Below are positions 25,449 to 35,767 of a stretch of DNA of 64,000 nt, in pieces (within the stretch, counting starts at the first letter, position 1; every line of letters begins with the position of its first letter). Position numbers and translations under genes: made by a program. Where the stretch lies: assembly GCF_027158205.1 (NCBI RefSeq), contig NZ_JAPVLU010000002.1:246133-310132 (forward strand), written 5' to 3'. Under the pieces are notes generated by a model. The model was given only the letters and a program-made list of their open reading frames with translations, searched no databases and was not told the origin of the DNA. Origin of the DNA: Streptomyces sp. H39-S7. GTDB taxonomy: Bacteria > Actinomycetota > Actinomycetes > Streptomycetales > Streptomycetaceae.

Positions 25449-26650
25449 GGATCGGGATCGTCTGCCCGTACTCCTGGGACGTCCCCGGAGGCGTCCAGTT
25501 CCACATCCGCGACCTCGCGGAGCACCTGATCAAGCTCGGCCACGAGGTCTCCGTGCTCGCGCCCGCCGACGACGAGACGCCGCTCCCGCCGTACGTCGTC
25601 TCCGCCGGCCGCGCCGTCCCCGTTCCCTACAACGGCTCGGTCGCCCGGCTCAACTTCGGCTTCCTGTCCGCCGCGCGCGTGCGCCGCTGGCTGCACGACG
25701 GCGGCTTCGACGTCATCCACATCCACGAACCGACCTCGCCGTCCCTGGGCCTGCTGGCCTGCTGGGCGGCCCAGGGGCCGATCGTCGCGACCTTCCACAC
25801 CTCCAACCCGCGCTCGCGGGCCATGATCGCCGCCTATCCGATCCTGCAGCCCGCGCTGGAGAAGATCAGCGCGCGCATCGCGGTGAGCGAGTACGCCCGG
25901 CGCACCCTGGTGGAGCACCTCGGCGGCGACGCGGTGGTCATCCCCAACGGCGTGGACGTCGACTTCTTCGCCACGGCCGAGGCCGAGCCCGGGTGGCAGA
26001 CCGCGGGCGCGCCCAGCACGGCCGGGGACGGCCTGCCGCGGGCCGGCGGGACGATCGGGTTCATCGGCCGGATCGACGAGTCGCGCAAGGGCCTGCCCTG
26101 CCTGATGCGGGCCCTCCCGAAGATCCTCGCGGAACGCCCGGACACCCGGCTGCTGGTCGCCGGGAAGGGCGACGAGAAGGAGGCCGTCGAGGCCCTGCCG
26201 GAACACCTGCGCGGCCAGGTGCAGTTCCTCGGCATGGTCAGCGACAAGGACAAGGCCCGGCTGCTGCGCAGCGTCGACCTGTACGTGGCCCCCAACACCG
26301 GCGGCGAGAGCTTCGGCATCATCCTCGTCGAGGCGATGTCGGCGGGCGCCCCCGTGCTGGCCAGCGATCTGGACGCTTTCCGCCAGGTACTGGACGGGGG
26401 AGCGGCCGGCGAGCTGTTCCCGGTCGAGGACGCCGACGCGCTCGCGGTCGCCGCGGTGCGGCTGCTCGGTGATCCCAAGCGCCTGGAGGAGCTGCGGGAG
26501 CTGGGCAGCAGGCATGTGCGCCGCTTCGACTGGAGCACGGTCGGCGCCGACATCCTCTCCGTCTACGAGACGGTGGCGGAGGGCGCCACCGCGGTCGCCG
26601 CCGACGAACGCGTGGGCCTGCGGGCCCGCCTGGGGCTGGCGCGGGACTGA
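25445..26650 (+). CDS. pimA: Phosphatidylinositol alpha-mannosyltransferase (GT4)
   Basis: The 401-residue GT-B enzyme transfers mannose from GDP-mannose to phosphatidylinositol, the first PIM step. The acceptor-side loop is YSWDVPGGVQFHIRDLAEHL near residue 8, VIHIHEPTSPS lies near 100, and the donor-site motif GGESFGIILVEAMSAGAPVL lies near 285. The TTG start overlaps the upstream stop. The order CDP-alcohol transferase, acyltransferase, PimA is the same as the known mycobacterial PIM operon, which supports the assignment. Confidence 0.93.
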   Translation: MRIGIVCPYSWDVPGGVQFHIRDLAEHLIKLGHEVSVLAPADDETPLPPYVVSAGRAVPVPYNGSVARLNFGFLSAARVRRWLHDGGFDVIHIHEPTSPSLGLLACWAAQGPIVATFHTSNPRSRAMIAAYPILQPALEKISARIAVSEYARRTLVEHLGGDAVVIPNGVDVDFFATAEAEPGWQTAGAPSTAGDGLPRAGGTIGFIGRIDESRKGLPCLMRALPKILAERPDTRLLVAGKGDEKEAVEALPEHLRGQVQFLGMVSDKDKARLLRSVDLYVAPNTGGESFGIILVEAMSAGAPVLASDLDAFRQVLDGGAAGELFPVEDADALAVAAVRLLGDPKRLEELRELGSRHVRRFDWSTVGADILSVYETVAEGATAVAADERVGLRARLGLARD

Positions 26651-26681
26651 AGCACCCGGCGCGACGGTAGCCTTGCCGCCC

Positions 26682-27230
26682 GTGACCACCTTCATCTGGG
26701 TCGCGGTGGCTGTCGTCGCCATCGGCCTGTACCTGAGCTGGACCGCGGGCCGCCTCGATCGGCTGCACGCCCGTATCGACGCCGCCCGTGCCGCCCTGGA
26801 CGCGCAACTGCTGCGCCGCGCCTCGGTGACGCAGGAACTCGCCACGTCCGGGGTGCTGGACCCGGCGGCCTCCATCGTGCTCTACCAGTCCGCGCACGCC
26901 GCCCGGCAGGCGGAGGACGAGCACCGGGAGGTGGCCGAGAGCGAGCTGAGCCAGGCGCTGCGGGCGGTCTTCGCCGAGCCGGTCGCCGTCGAGGCGGTGC
27001 TGGCCGCGCCCGGCGGCGAGGAGACCGTCGGCGAGCTGACCCAGGCCGTACGCCGGGTGCCGATGGCCCGGCGTTTCCACAACGACTCGGTCCGGGCCGC
27101 GCGGGCGGTGCGCAAGCACCGGGTGGTGCGCTGGTTCCGGCTGGCCGGCCACGCACCCTTCCCGCTGGCCTTCGAGATGGACGACGAGCCACCGCCGGCG
27201 TTCACCGCGGACGGCGCGGCAGGCCACTGA
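26682..27230 (+). CDS. Membrane-anchored coiled-coil protein, LemA-like
   Basis: The product has 182 residues. One N-terminal helix (FIWVAVAVVAIGLYLSWTAG) is followed by an alpha-helical stretch with DRLHARIDAARAALDAQLLR and further long helices, which resembles the LemA layout. A Pro-rich end follows. GTG at 26682 gives the helix at the very N-terminus. It follows pimA after 31 bases and may be cotranscribed. Function is unknown and LemA assignment is tentative. Confidence 0.75.
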   Translation: MTTFIWVAVAVVAIGLYLSWTAGRLDRLHARIDAARAALDAQLLRRASVTQELATSGVLDPAASIVLYQSAHAARQAEDEHREVAESELSQALRAVFAEPVAVEAVLAAPGGEETVGELTQAVRRVPMARRFHNDSVRAARAVRKHRVVRWFRLAGHAPFPLAFEMDDEPPPAFTADGAAGH

Positions 27231-27312
27231 CCCCGGATTGGCCCTTTCCCGGTCAGGTGGACCGGTTCACGATGGATACAACGCACCATTCGTCATCGAG
27301 TGAGGTCATACC

Positions 27313-28224
27313 GTGTCCACCACCCCCGCCACCGCCCAGAACCCCGAGACCGGCACCGCGCGCGTCAAGCGCGGCATGGCCGAGCAGCTCAAGGGCGGCG
27401 TGATCATGGACGTCGTCAACGCCGAGCAGGCGAAGATCGCCGAGGACGCCGGCGCCGTCGCGGTCATGGCCCTGGAGCGGGTGCCCGCCGACATCCGCAA
27501 GGACGGCGGCGTGGCCCGTATGTCCGACCCGGACATGATCGACGGCATCATCGGCGCGGTGTCCATCCCCGTCATGGCGAAGTCCCGCATCGGCCACTTC
27601 GTCGAGGCCCAGGTCCTGCAGGCGCTCGGTGTCGACTACATCGACGAGTCCGAGGTCCTGACCCCGGCCGACGAGGTCAACCACAGCGACAAGTGGGCGT
27701 TCACCACCCCCTTCGTGTGCGGCGCCACCAACCTGGGCGAGGCCCTGCGCCGTATCGCCGAGGGCGCGGCCATGATCCGCTCCAAGGGCGAGGCCGGCAC
27801 CGGCAACGTCGTCGAGGCCGTGCGCCACATGCGCCAGATCCGCACCGACATCCGCCGCCTCGGCACCCTGGACGAGACCGAGCTGTTCGTCGCCGCGAAG
27901 AACCTCCAGGCCCCGTACGAGCTGGTCAAGGAGGTCGCGGGCCTCGGCAAGCTGCCCGTCGTGCTCTTCAGCGCCGGCGGTGTGGCCACCCCCGCGGACG
28001 CCGCGCTGATGATGCAGCTCGGCGCCGAGGGCGTCTTCGTCGGCTCCGGCATCTTCAAGTCCGGCGACCCGGCGCAGCGCGCCGCCGCGATCGTGAAGGC
28101 CACCACCTTCTTCGACGACCCCAAGGTCATCGCGGACGTCTCGCGCGGCCTGGGCGAGGCCATGGTCGGCATCAACTGCGACACCCTCCCCGAGTCCGAG
28201 CGCTACGCCAACCGCGGCTGGTAA
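27313..28224 (+). CDS. pdxS: Pyridoxal 5'-phosphate synthase subunit PdxS
   Basis: The 303-residue TIM-barrel subunit makes PLP from ribose 5-phosphate, glyceraldehyde 3-phosphate and ammonia. The protein carries [20 protein letters not shown] near residue 17, the catalytic lysine in [15 protein letters not shown] near 90, and [20 protein letters not shown] near 155. Its glutaminase partner PdxT starts 8 bases after the stop. The two form a 24-subunit complex in other bacteria. The GTG start fits the family length. Confidence 0.98.
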   Translation: MSTTPATAQNPETGTARVKRGMAEQLKGGVIMDVVNAEQAKIAEDAGAVAVMALERVPADIRKDGGVARMSDPDMIDGIIGAVSIPVMAKSRIGHFVEAQVLQALGVDYIDESEVLTPADEVNHSDKWAFTTPFVCGATNLGEALRRIAEGAAMIRSKGEAGTGNVVEAVRHMRQIRTDIRRLGTLDETELFVAAKNLQAPYELVKEVAGLGKLPVVLFSAGGVATPADAALMMQLGAEGVFVGSGIFKSGDPAQRAAAIVKATTFFDDPKVIADVSRGLGEAMVGINCDTLPESERYANRGW

Positions 28225-28231
28225 CCGGACC

Positions 28232-28840
28232 GTGAGCGCCATACCCACCATCGGCGTACTCGCCCTGCAGGGCGACGTACGCGAACACCTCGCGGCGCTC
28301 ACCGCCGCCGGCGCACGGGCCGTGCCCGTGCGCCGGCCGGCGGAGCTCACCGAGATCGACGGCCTGGTCATCCCCGGTGGCGAGTCCACCACGATGTCCA
28401 AGCTCGCGGTCATCTTCGGCATGCTGGAGCCGCTGCGCGAGCGGGTCGCGGCCGGCCTGCCGGCCTACGGGTCCTGCGCGGGCATGATCATGCTCGCCGA
28501 CAAGATCCTGGACGGCCGGGACGACCAGGAGACCGTCGGCGGCATCGACATGATCGTGCGCCGCAACGCCTTCGGTCGGCAGAACGAGTCCTTCGAAGCG
28601 GCCGTGGAGATCACCGGCATCGGCGGCGGCCCGGTCGAGGGCGTCTTCATCCGCGCCCCGTGGGTGGAGTCGACCGGCGCGCGGACCGAGGTGCTGGCGC
28701 GGCTCGACGACGGCACGGTCGTCGCCGTGCGCTCCGGGAACCTGCTGGCCACCTCGTTCCACCCCGAGCTGACCGGGGACCACCGGGTCCACGAGCTCTT
28801 CGTCGGCATGGTGCGTGCCGCGGGGCGGACCCAGCCGTAG
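28232..28840 (+). CDS. pdxT: Pyridoxal 5'-phosphate synthase glutaminase PdxT
   Basis: The 202-residue class I glutamine amidotransferase feeds ammonia to PdxS. The nucleophile Cys lies in [15 protein letters not shown] near residue 85, the oxyanion GGEST is near 48, and the catalytic His is in [17 protein letters not shown] near 175. It is cotranscribed with pdxS. The start is GTG. Confidence 0.97.
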   Translation: MSAIPTIGVLALQGDVREHLAALTAAGARAVPVRRPAELTEIDGLVIPGGESTTMSKLAVIFGMLEPLRERVAAGLPAYGSCAGMIMLADKILDGRDDQETVGGIDMIVRRNAFGRQNESFEAAVEITGIGGGPVEGVFIRAPWVESTGARTEVLARLDDGTVVAVRSGNLLATSFHPELTGDHRVHELFVGMVRAAGRTQP

Positions 28841-28951
28841 GAGCAGCGCCTTCCGGCGGGCCGACCGTGACGCGTTGACGACAGGACCCCGCGTGACCCC
28901 GGTAGGATCTCTTCTGTTCATTTCTACTGGCGACGTTGTAAGGAGCTGGCG

Positions 28952-29704
28952 ATGTCCGGCCACTCTAAATGGGCTACCACCAAGCACAAGAAGGCCGTGG
29001 TTGACGCCAAGCGCGGCAAGCTCTTCGCCAAGATGATCAAGAACATCGAGGTGGCGGCGCGCATGGGTGGCGGTGACGTCTCCGGTAACCCGACCCTTTA
29101 CGACGCCATCCAGAAGGCGAAGAAGAGCTCGGTCCCGAACAAGAACATCGACAGCGCGGTCAAGCGCGGTGCCGGTCTGGAAGCCGGCGGCGCCGACTAC
29201 CAGACGATCATGTACGAGGGCTACGGGCCGAACGGGGTCGCGGTGCTCATCGAGTGCCTCACCGACAACCGCAACCGCGCGGCCTCCGACGTCCGGGTCG
29301 CGATGACCCGCAACGGCGGCGCCATGGCGGACCCGGGCTCGGTCTCCTACCTGTTCAACCGCAAGGGCGTCGTCCTCGTCCCCAAGGGTGAACTGTCCGA
29401 GGACGACGTGCTCGGCGCGGTGCTGGACGCCGGGGCCGAAGAGGTCAATGACCTCGGCGAGTCCTTCGAGGTCATCAGCGAGGCCACCGACATGGTCGCG
29501 GTCCGTACCGCGCTCCAGGACGCGGGCATCGACTACGACTCCGCGGACGCCAACTTCGTCCCCACCATGCAGGTGGAACTCGACGAGGACGGCGCCCGCA
29601 AGATCTTCAAGCTCATCGACGCGCTGGAGGACAGCGACGACGTGCAGAACGTCTTCGCCAACTTCGACGTGAGCGACGAGGTCATGGAGCAGGTTGACGC
29701 CTGA
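28952..29704 (+). CDS. YebC/TACO1 family protein
   Basis: The 250-residue three-domain protein begins [20 protein letters not shown], the family hallmark. It was first described as a transcriptional regulator (PmpR) and has recently been linked to translation of polyproline stretches. The strong ribosome site AAGGAGCT supports the ATG. It lies just upstream of ruvCAB, a neighbour pair found widely in bacteria, but a terminator and separate promoter divide them here. Confidence 0.96.
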   Translation: MSGHSKWATTKHKKAVVDAKRGKLFAKMIKNIEVAARMGGGDVSGNPTLYDAIQKAKKSSVPNKNIDSAVKRGAGLEAGGADYQTIMYEGYGPNGVAVLIECLTDNRNRAASDVRVAMTRNGGAMADPGSVSYLFNRKGVVLVPKGELSEDDVLGAVLDAGAEEVNDLGESFEVISEATDMVAVRTALQDAGIDYDSADANFVPTMQVELDEDGARKIFKLIDALEDSDDVQNVFANFDVSDEVMEQVDA

Positions 29705-29734
29705 TCGACCTTCGATCGCGCGTTGTCAGCGGCA

Positions 29735-29765
29735 CGGGCCGGCGGGGACACACCCCGCCGGCCCG
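29735..29765 (+). terminator. yebC terminator
   Basis: Perfect 13-base arms (CGGGCCGGCGGGG and its complement) with a 5-base loop sit 30 bases after the stop. Confidence 0.8.
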
Positions 29766-29780
29766 TCGGCTTTTGCGGCG

Positions 29781-29803
29781 TTGTCAGTCGGAACGGCTAA
29801 CCT
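29781..29803 (+). promoter_or_regulatory. RecA-independent DNA-damage promoter-like element of ruvCAB
   Basis: TTGTCAGT is followed after nine bases by TAACCT. The eight-base block and the spacing to a TAnnnT hexamer match the RecA-NDp consensus that PafBC activates. It is placed 40 bases before the ruvC start. Confidence 0.6.
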
Positions 29804-29842
29804 GCAGGAACAGTTGACCGACAGGGCTTGAGGGGTGACGGG

Positions 29843-30382
29843 GTGCGGGTACTCGGCGTGGACCCGGGACTGACCCGGCTCGGCATCGGAGTCGTGGACG
29901 GCGTCCCGGGACGCCCGTTGACGATGGTCGGAGTCGGCGTGGTGCGCACCCCCGCCGATGCGGAGATCGGTCCCCGCCTCGTCCTCATCGAGCGTGGCAT
30001 CGAGGCGTGGTTGGACGAGTACCGGCCGGAAGTCGTCGCCGTGGAGCGGGTGTTCAGCCAGCACAACGTCAGCACCGTGATGGGCACCGCCCAGGCCAGC
30101 GCCGTCGCGATGCTCTGCGCCAGCCGGCGCGGACTCCCCGTCCACCTGCACACCCCCAGCGAGGTTAAGGCCGCCGTCACCGGCAGCGGCCGGGCGGACA
30201 AGGCCCAGGTCGGAGCCATGGTGACGCGGCTGCTGCGGCTGGACGCCCCGCCCAAACCGGCCGATGCCGCGGACGCGCTGGCGCTGGCCATCTGCCACAT
30301 CTGGCGCGGTACCGCCACCAACCGCCTGCAACAGGCCATCGCCGCCCACCGGCCGGCACGAATCCAGGAGCCCCGAGCATGA
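29843..30382 (+). CDS. ruvC: Holliday junction endodeoxyribonuclease RuvC
   Basis: The 179-residue RNase H-fold resolvase cuts four-way junctions after RuvAB migration. Catalytic acidic residues are visible: Asp in [11 protein letters not shown] at residue 4-14, Glu in [15 protein letters not shown] near 66, and the Asp cluster in [14 protein letters not shown] near 140. The GTG start is preferred to a TTG 15 bases upstream because it matches the family N-terminus. It overlaps ruvA by 4 bases. Confidence 0.97.
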   Translation: MRVLGVDPGLTRLGIGVVDGVPGRPLTMVGVGVVRTPADAEIGPRLVLIERGIEAWLDEYRPEVVAVERVFSQHNVSTVMGTAQASAVAMLCASRRGLPVHLHTPSEVKAAVTGSGRADKAQVGAMVTRLLRLDAPPKPADAADALALAICHIWRGTATNRLQQAIAAHRPARIQEPRA

Positions 30383-31002
30383 TCGCCTTCGTCAGCGGCC
30401 CGGTCGCCGCACTCGCCCCGGACGCCGCGGTCATCGAGGTGGGCGGCATCGGCATGTCCGTCCTGTGCACCCCGGGCACCCTCGCCGGCCTCAGAACCGG
30501 CCAGCAGGCCAGACTCTCCACCTCGCTCATCGTCCGCGAGGACTCGCTCACCCTGTACGGCTTCGCGGACGACGACGAGCGGCTGGTCTTCGAGCTGCTG
30601 CAGACCGTCAGCGGGGTCGGTCCGCGCCTGGCGCAGACGATGCTCGCCGTGCACTCCCCGGACGCGCTGCGCGTCGCGGTCGCCACCGGTGACGAGAAGG
30701 CCCTCACCGCGGTGCCCGGCGTGGGCAAGAAGGGCGCCCAGCGGCTCCTGCTGGAACTGAAGGACCGGCTCGGCGAGCCCGTCGGCCCCGGGGCGCACCG
30801 CGGAATCGGCAGCCCGGTCAGCGCCTCCTGGCGCGACCAGCTGCACGCGGCGCTCATCGGCCTCGGCTACGCCACCCGCGAGGCCGACGAAGCGGTCTCC
30901 GCGGTCGCGCCGCAGGCCGAGGCCGAGCTGGCGGGCGGCGGGATGCCCAACGTCTCCGCGCTGCTGCGCGCCGCCCTGCAGACCCTGAACCGGACCCGCT
31001 GA
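30379..31002 (+). CDS. ruvA: Holliday junction branch migration protein RuvA
   Basis: The 207-residue subunit binds the junction as a tetramer. The N-terminal OB fold ([20 protein letters not shown]) is followed by helix-hairpin-helix motifs ([12 protein letters not shown] near 75, [19 protein letters not shown] near 112) and a C-terminal RuvB-contact domain ([19 protein letters not shown]). ATG overlaps ruvC as ATGA. Confidence 0.97.
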   Translation: MIAFVSGPVAALAPDAAVIEVGGIGMSVLCTPGTLAGLRTGQQARLSTSLIVREDSLTLYGFADDDERLVFELLQTVSGVGPRLAQTMLAVHSPDALRVAVATGDEKALTAVPGVGKKGAQRLLLELKDRLGEPVGPGAHRGIGSPVSASWRDQLHAALIGLGYATREADEAVSAVAPQAEAELAGGGMPNVSALLRAALQTLNRTR

Positions 31003-31071
31003 CGGCCCGCGGCCGCACCCCGACGCCACTCCCGCGCCGACGACCCCCGACCGACGAACCGAAAGCCCGAA

Positions 31072-32148
31072 ATGAACTGGGACGAGCCCGCACCCCCCAC
31101 CGCCGGTGAGCTGCCGGACCGGCTGGTCGGCTCCGACGCCGACGGTGAGGACCAGGCCGTCGAGGCCGCGCTGCGGCCGAAGGACCTCGAGGAGTTCGTC
31201 GGGCAGGAACGGGTGCGCCAGCAGCTGGACCTGGTGCTGAAGGCGGCCAAGAAGCGCGGCGGCACCGCCGACCACGTCCTGCTCTCCGGGGCCCCCGGCC
31301 TCGGCAAGACCACCCTGTCGATGATCATCGCCGCCGAGATGGGCGCCCCGATCCGCATCACCTCGGGCCCGGCCATCCAGCACGCGGGCGACCTCGCCGC
31401 GATCCTCTCCTCCCTCCAGGAGGGCGAGGTGCTGTTCCTCGACGAGATCCACCGCATGTCCCGGCCCGCCGAGGAGATGCTCTACATGGCGATGGAGGAC
31501 TTCCGGGTCGACGTGATCGTCGGCAAGGGCCCCGGCGCCACCGCCATCCCGCTGGAGCTGCCGCCCTTCACCCTGGTCGGCGCCACCACCCGGGCCGGCC
31601 TGCTGCCGCCCCCGCTGCGCGACCGCTTCGGCTTCACGGGTCACATGGAGTTCTACGCCCCCGCCGAGCTGGAACGCGTCATCCACCGCTCGGCCCGCCT
31701 GCTGGACGTCGAGATCGAGACGGACGGCGGTGCGGAGATCGCCGGCCGCTCCCGCGGCACGCCCCGTATCGCCAACCGGCTGCTGCGCCGGGTCCGGGAC
31801 TACGCGCAGGTCAGAGCCGACGGCCGGATCACCCGCGAGATCGCCGTCCAGGCCCTGGAGGTCTACGAGGTGGACGCCCGCGGCCTCGACCGGCTGGACC
31901 GGGCCGTGCTGCGCGCCCTGCTCCAGCTGTTCGGCGGCGGCCCGGTCGGGCTGTCGACCCTCGCCGTCGCGGTCGGTGAGGAGCGGGAGACGGTCGAGGA
32001 GGTCGCCGAACCGTTTCTGGTCCGCGAGGGTCTGCTGGCGCGTACTCCCCGTGGTCGGGTGGCCACCCGGGCGGCGTGGACCCACCTCGGACTGGTCCCG
32101 CCCCAGCAGCCCGGGGGCCCCGGCCAGGGTGGCCTGTTCGGACCGTGA
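31072..32148 (+). CDS. ruvB: Holliday junction branch migration helicase RuvB
   Basis: The 358-residue AAA+ ATPase drives branch migration. Walker A is [14 protein letters not shown] near residue 72, Walker B with sensor is [20 protein letters not shown] near 122, and the winged-helix end includes [20 protein letters not shown]. It follows ruvA after 69 bases and completes the ruvCAB operon. Confidence 0.98.
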   Translation: MNWDEPAPPTAGELPDRLVGSDADGEDQAVEAALRPKDLEEFVGQERVRQQLDLVLKAAKKRGGTADHVLLSGAPGLGKTTLSMIIAAEMGAPIRITSGPAIQHAGDLAAILSSLQEGEVLFLDEIHRMSRPAEEMLYMAMEDFRVDVIVGKGPGATAIPLELPPFTLVGATTRAGLLPPPLRDRFGFTGHMEFYAPAELERVIHRSARLLDVEIETDGGAEIAGRSRGTPRIANRLLRRVRDYAQVRADGRITREIAVQALEVYEVDARGLDRLDRAVLRALLQLFGGGPVGLSTLAVAVGEERETVEEVAEPFLVREGLLARTPRGRVATRAAWTHLGLVPPQQPGGPGQGGLFGP

Positions 32149-32194
32149 CGGCACGGGGACTCGCCCCCCAGGAACCCCAGTGCCATGCTGGGCG

Positions 32195-32224
32195 TTGTTT
32201 CACCGGCGAGGACTCGCTTAGACT
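32195..32224 (+). promoter_or_regulatory. Probable vegetative promoter of yajC-secDF-apt
   Basis: TTGTTT (32195-32200) and TAGACT (32219-32224) are separated by 18 bases, and the yajC start lies 85 bases downstream. The -10 box fits the Streptomyces TAGRRT preference apart from one base. Confidence 0.5.
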
Positions 32225-32308
32225 CCGCCGACGCCCTTCCTCCGGATCGGCATACACCCCCGTAGATCAGGCCAGCCACCGCGGCCGTGCGAAGGAACGT
32301 TGTAAATC

Positions 32309-32740
32309 GTGAGTATCGGCTTGCTCCTCCCGTTCATCATCCTTATCGGTGCCATGTTCCTCATGACCCGGTCTGCCAAGAACAAGCAGCGGCAGGCGGC
32401 GACGATGCGGAACCAGATGGAACCGGGCTCCGGTGTCCGCACCATCGGCGGCATGTACGCCGTGGTGAAGGAAGTCAACGAGGACACCGTCCTCCTGGAG
32501 CTGGCCGACGGGGTGCACGCGCACTTCGCCAAGAACTCCATCGGCGCCGTCCTGGACCAGGCCGAGTACGACCGCATCGTGCACGGCATCGAGCCGGAGG
32601 AGCCGGAAGAGGGCTCCGAGGACGTCGCTGAGGACGCGGTCCACGACGACGCCGTGACGGCCGAGGCCGCCGACGACGAGCGCATCGACCTGAGCAAGAC
32701 GGAGGAAGAGCCGAAGAAGGACGGCACCGACCCCAAGTAG
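32309..32740 (+). CDS. yajC: Preprotein translocase subunit YajC
   Basis: The 143-residue protein has one N-terminal helix (IGLLLPFIILIGAMFLMTRS) and the conserved NKQRQAATMRNQMEPGSGVR segment, then a small cytoplasmic beta domain. The C-terminal 45 residues are strongly acidic. YajC joins SecDF at the SecYEG translocase. GTG is the start. secD follows after 91 bases. Confidence 0.94.
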   Translation: MSIGLLLPFIILIGAMFLMTRSAKNKQRQAATMRNQMEPGSGVRTIGGMYAVVKEVNEDTVLLELADGVHAHFAKNSIGAVLDQAEYDRIVHGIEPEEPEEGSEDVAEDAVHDDAVTAEAADDERIDLSKTEEEPKKDGTDPK

Positions 32741-32831
32741 GGCACGGTCGGTCCGGACTCTCACATCACTTCGTGGCCACCCCACGGGCGCGCAGGTCCC
32801 GGGGGCTGGTTGGACAGGGAGATACAAGAAG

Positions 32832-34598
32832 GTGGCAGCACCCAAGAAGGGCCGCAGGTCCTCGGGGAGTCAGGGGAACCCCGGGCGCGCACTGGCCGTG
32901 ATCCTGATCGCGCTCGTGGCGTTGACGGGGACGATGTTCCTCTCGCACAACACGACCCCGCGACTGGGCATCGACCTCGCAGGCGGCGTCAGCATCACGC
33001 TGACCGCCAAGAGCGACCAGGCCAACGCGATCAACAAGACCAACATGAACACCGCTGTGAGCATCATCAACCAGCGTGTCAACGGTCTTGGTGTCTCTGA
33101 GGCCGAGGTGCAGACCCAGGGCGACAAGAACATCATTGTCAACATCCCCAAGGGCACCGACCCCAAGCAGGCGCAGGAGCAGGTCGGCCAGACCGCCCAG
33201 CTGTTCTTCCGGCAGGTGCTTCTCGAGCAGGCGAACCCCCCGGCCACGAAGACGCCGCCGGCGAAGCCCTCCCCGTCCGTGACCCCGACGGGCAAGGCCA
33301 CCAGCACGCCGACCCCGAGCGGCAAGACGACCACGCCGCCGCAGGCCAAGCCCTCGTCGAGTGTCACCACCCAGGGCCGCGCGGTCACCGACGGCCTGAA
33401 GGCGGTGCCTGCCAAGGCGCCCACCCCGACGCCGACGCCGAGCGCGCCCGCGCCCGCGGCCGGCACGCTGGACAGTACGATTCCGGCCGATCTGCAGGCG
33501 AGGTTCACCGCGATCGACTGCAACGACCCGAAGCAGCGTTCGGCGGCGAACAAGGGTGTCAAGCCGGAGAACAAGGTCATCGGCTGCGGCGAGCGCGGCG
33601 ATGGCAAGGACAAGATCTGGTACAAGTACGCGCTCGGCCCGGCCGTCCTCGACGGCAAGGACGTCTCCAAGGCCAGTGCGAAGTTCGACACCCAGTCCGG
33701 CAACGGCTGGGTCGTCGACCTCAGCTTCACCGGTGGCGGCGCCAAGAAGTTCACCAAGGTCACCACCCAGCTCGCCACCCAGCAGGCCCCGCTGAACCAG
33801 TTCGCGATCGACCTCGACGGCAACGTCGTCTCGGCGCCCTCGGTCTCGCAGGCCCTGCCCGGCGGCAGCGCGACGATCTTCGGCAGCTTCACCCAGACGT
33901 CCGCGCAGAACCTGTCGAACGTCCTGTCGTACGGTTCGCTGCCGCTGTCCTTCCAGATCCAGGACGTGACCACGGTCTCCGCCGCGCTCGGCGGGGAGCA
34001 GCTGCGAGGCGGCCTCATCGCGGGCGCCGTCGGCCTCGCGCTGGTCGTGCTCTACATGCTGGCGTACTACCGGGGCCTCGGCCTCGTGGCGATCGTCAGC
34101 CTCCTGGTGTCGGCGGCGCTGACCTACACGCTGATGGCCCTGCTCGGCCCGGCCATCGGCTTCGCGCTGAACCTGCCGGCGGTCTGCGGAGCGATCGTCG
34201 CCATCGGTATCACCGCGGACTCGTTCATCGTCTTCTTCGAACGGATCCGTGACGAGCTGCGCGAAGGCCGCTCCCTGCAGCCCGCCGTGGCCCGCGGCTG
34301 GCCGCGCGCCCGGCGCACCATCCTGGTGTCGGACTTCGTGTCCTTCCTCGCCGCCGCCGTGCTCTTCGCGGTGACGGTCGGCAAGGTCCAGGGCTTCGCG
34401 TTCACCCTGGGTCTGACCACCCTGCTCGACGTCGTGGTGGTGTTCCTCTTCACCAAGCCGCTCATGACGATCCTGGCCCGCCGGCCGTTCTTCGCCAACG
34501 GCCACAAGTGGTCCGGCCTCGACCCGAAGGGTCTGGGCGTCCAGGCCCCCATCCGCCGCGTCCGCCGCAGGACGAGCACCGAGACGAAGGAGGCCTGA
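32832..34598 (+). CDS. secD: Protein translocase subunit SecD
   Basis: The 588-residue RND-type membrane protein uses the proton gradient to pull proteins out of SecYEG. A first helix at residues 22-40 is followed by LGIDLAGGVSITL near 47. The last 200 residues form five helices with the typical LRGGLIAGAVGLALVVLYML segment. The outer domain holds a Pro/Thr/Ser/Ala-rich insert at about residues 138-215 that is not part of the usual domain. It overlaps secF by one base. Confidence 0.97.
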   Translation: MAAPKKGRRSSGSQGNPGRALAVILIALVALTGTMFLSHNTTPRLGIDLAGGVSITLTAKSDQANAINKTNMNTAVSIINQRVNGLGVSEAEVQTQGDKNIIVNIPKGTDPKQAQEQVGQTAQLFFRQVLLEQANPPATKTPPAKPSPSVTPTGKATSTPTPSGKTTTPPQAKPSSSVTTQGRAVTDGLKAVPAKAPTPTPTPSAPAPAAGTLDSTIPADLQARFTAIDCNDPKQRSAANKGVKPENKVIGCGERGDGKDKIWYKYALGPAVLDGKDVSKASAKFDTQSGNGWVVDLSFTGGGAKKFTKVTTQLATQQAPLNQFAIDLDGNVVSAPSVSQALPGGSATIFGSFTQTSAQNLSNVLSYGSLPLSFQIQDVTTVSAALGGEQLRGGLIAGAVGLALVVLYMLAYYRGLGLVAIVSLLVSAALTYTLMALLGPAIGFALNLPAVCGAIVAIGITADSFIVFFERIRDELREGRSLQPAVARGWPRARRTILVSDFVSFLAAAVLFAVTVGKVQGFAFTLGLTTLLDVVVVFLFTKPLMTILARRPFFANGHKWSGLDPKGLGVQAPIRRVRRRTSTETKEA

Positions 34599-35767
34599 TG
34601 TCCAAGCTCGGCAATCTCGGACAGCTCGGACACCGGCTGCACCGTGGCGAGATCGCCTACGACTTCGTCGGCAAGCGCAGGCTCTGGTACGGCGTCTCGA
34701 TCCTGATCACGATCGTGGCCATCGCCGGCCTGGCGATCAACGGGCTCAAGCTCGGCATCGAGTTCTCCGGCGGTGCGGTCTTCACCACCCCGAAGACGTC
34801 GTACTCGGTCACCGACGTGCAGAACAAGATCGCCGGCGACACCGGCGGCCATGTCGCCACCGTGCAGAAGCTCGGCAACGGCGGCGTGCGGATCCAGGTC
34901 AGCGACATCTCCACGGAGGAGTCGAAGAACATCCAGGAGAAGGTCGCCACCGACCTCGGCCTGGACGCGACCAAGATCGACGCGCAGATCGTCGGCCCCA
35001 GCTGGGGTGAGGAGATCTCGAAGAAGGCCTTCACCGGCCTGATCATCTTCATGATCCTGGTGGTGATCTACCTCGCCATCGCCTTCGAGTGGCGGATGGC
35101 CATCGCCGCCCTCATCGCCCTGATCCACGACCTCACGATCACCGTCGGCGTCTACGCCATCGTCGGTTTCGAGGTCACTCCGGGCACCGTGATCGGTCTG
35201 CTGACGATCCTCGGTTACTCCCTCTACGACACCGTCGTCGTCTTCGACGGTCTCAAGGAGACGACCCGCAGCATCACCAAGCAGTCCCGCTTCACCTACA
35301 GCGAGCTCTCCAACCGCAGCCTGAACCAGACCCTGGTGCGTTCGATCAACACCACGGTCGTCGCGCTGCTCCCCGTCGGCGCCCTGCTCTTCATCGGTGG
35401 CGGCATCCTCGGGGCCGGTGTGCTCAACGACATCGCGCTCGCGCTCTTCGTCGGCCTCACCGCCGGTGCGTACTCCTCGATCTTCATCGCGACCCCGCTG
35501 GTCGCGGACTTCAAGGAACGCGACCCGGAGATGAAGGCCCTCAAGAAGCGCGTGCTGGCCAAGCGCAAGGCCGACGCCGCCAAGGGCGTGGACCCGGCGG
35601 ACGAGGACCGGCAGGCCCGGGAGGACGTCGCGGCCGCCGAGGCCGCCGACGAGGACGACGAGCCGGAGGACGGCGACCGTGCCGCCGCCGGCGGTGTGGT
35701 CGGCCAGCGTCCGCAGGCCGCCGCCCGCAACCGCAGCAAGAACCGGCCTTCCGGGAAGCGGCGGTGA
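34598..35767 (+). CDS. secF: Protein translocase subunit SecF
   Basis: The 389-residue partner of SecD has the first helix near residues 30-50, then NGLKLGIEFSGGAVFTTP, and five later helices with ITVGVYAIVGFEVTPGTVIG and YDTVVVFDGLKE. The C-terminal 70 residues are a charged, acidic then basic cytoplasmic tail. AAGGAGG precedes the ATG. Its stop overlaps the apt start as GTGA. Confidence 0.97.
   Translation: MSKLGNLGQLGHRLHRGEIAYDFVGKRRLWYGVSILITIVAIAGLAINGLKLGIEFSGGAVFTTPKTSYSVTDVQNKIAGDTGGHVATVQKLGNGGVRIQVSDISTEESKNIQEKVATDLGLDATKIDAQIVGPSWGEEISKKAFTGLIIFMILVVIYLAIAFEWRMAIAALIALIHDLTITVGVYAIVGFEVTPGTVIGLLTILGYSLYDTVVVFDGLKETTRSITKQSRFTYSELSNRSLNQTLVRSINTTVVALLPVGALLFIGGGILGAGVLNDIALALFVGLTAGAYSSIFIATPLVADFKERDPEMKALKKRVLAKRKADAAKGVDPADEDRQAREDVAAAEAADEDDEPEDGDRAAAGGVVGQRPQAAARNRSKNRPSGKRR

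Noticed and set aside
29723..29730. TTGTCAGC as another damage promoter
   Set aside because: No TAnnnT hexamer lies nine bases downstream and the sequence runs into the yebC terminator.
29797..32154. 785-codon minus-strand frame opposite ruvCAB
   Set aside because: It is a shadow of three certain genes and has no domain.
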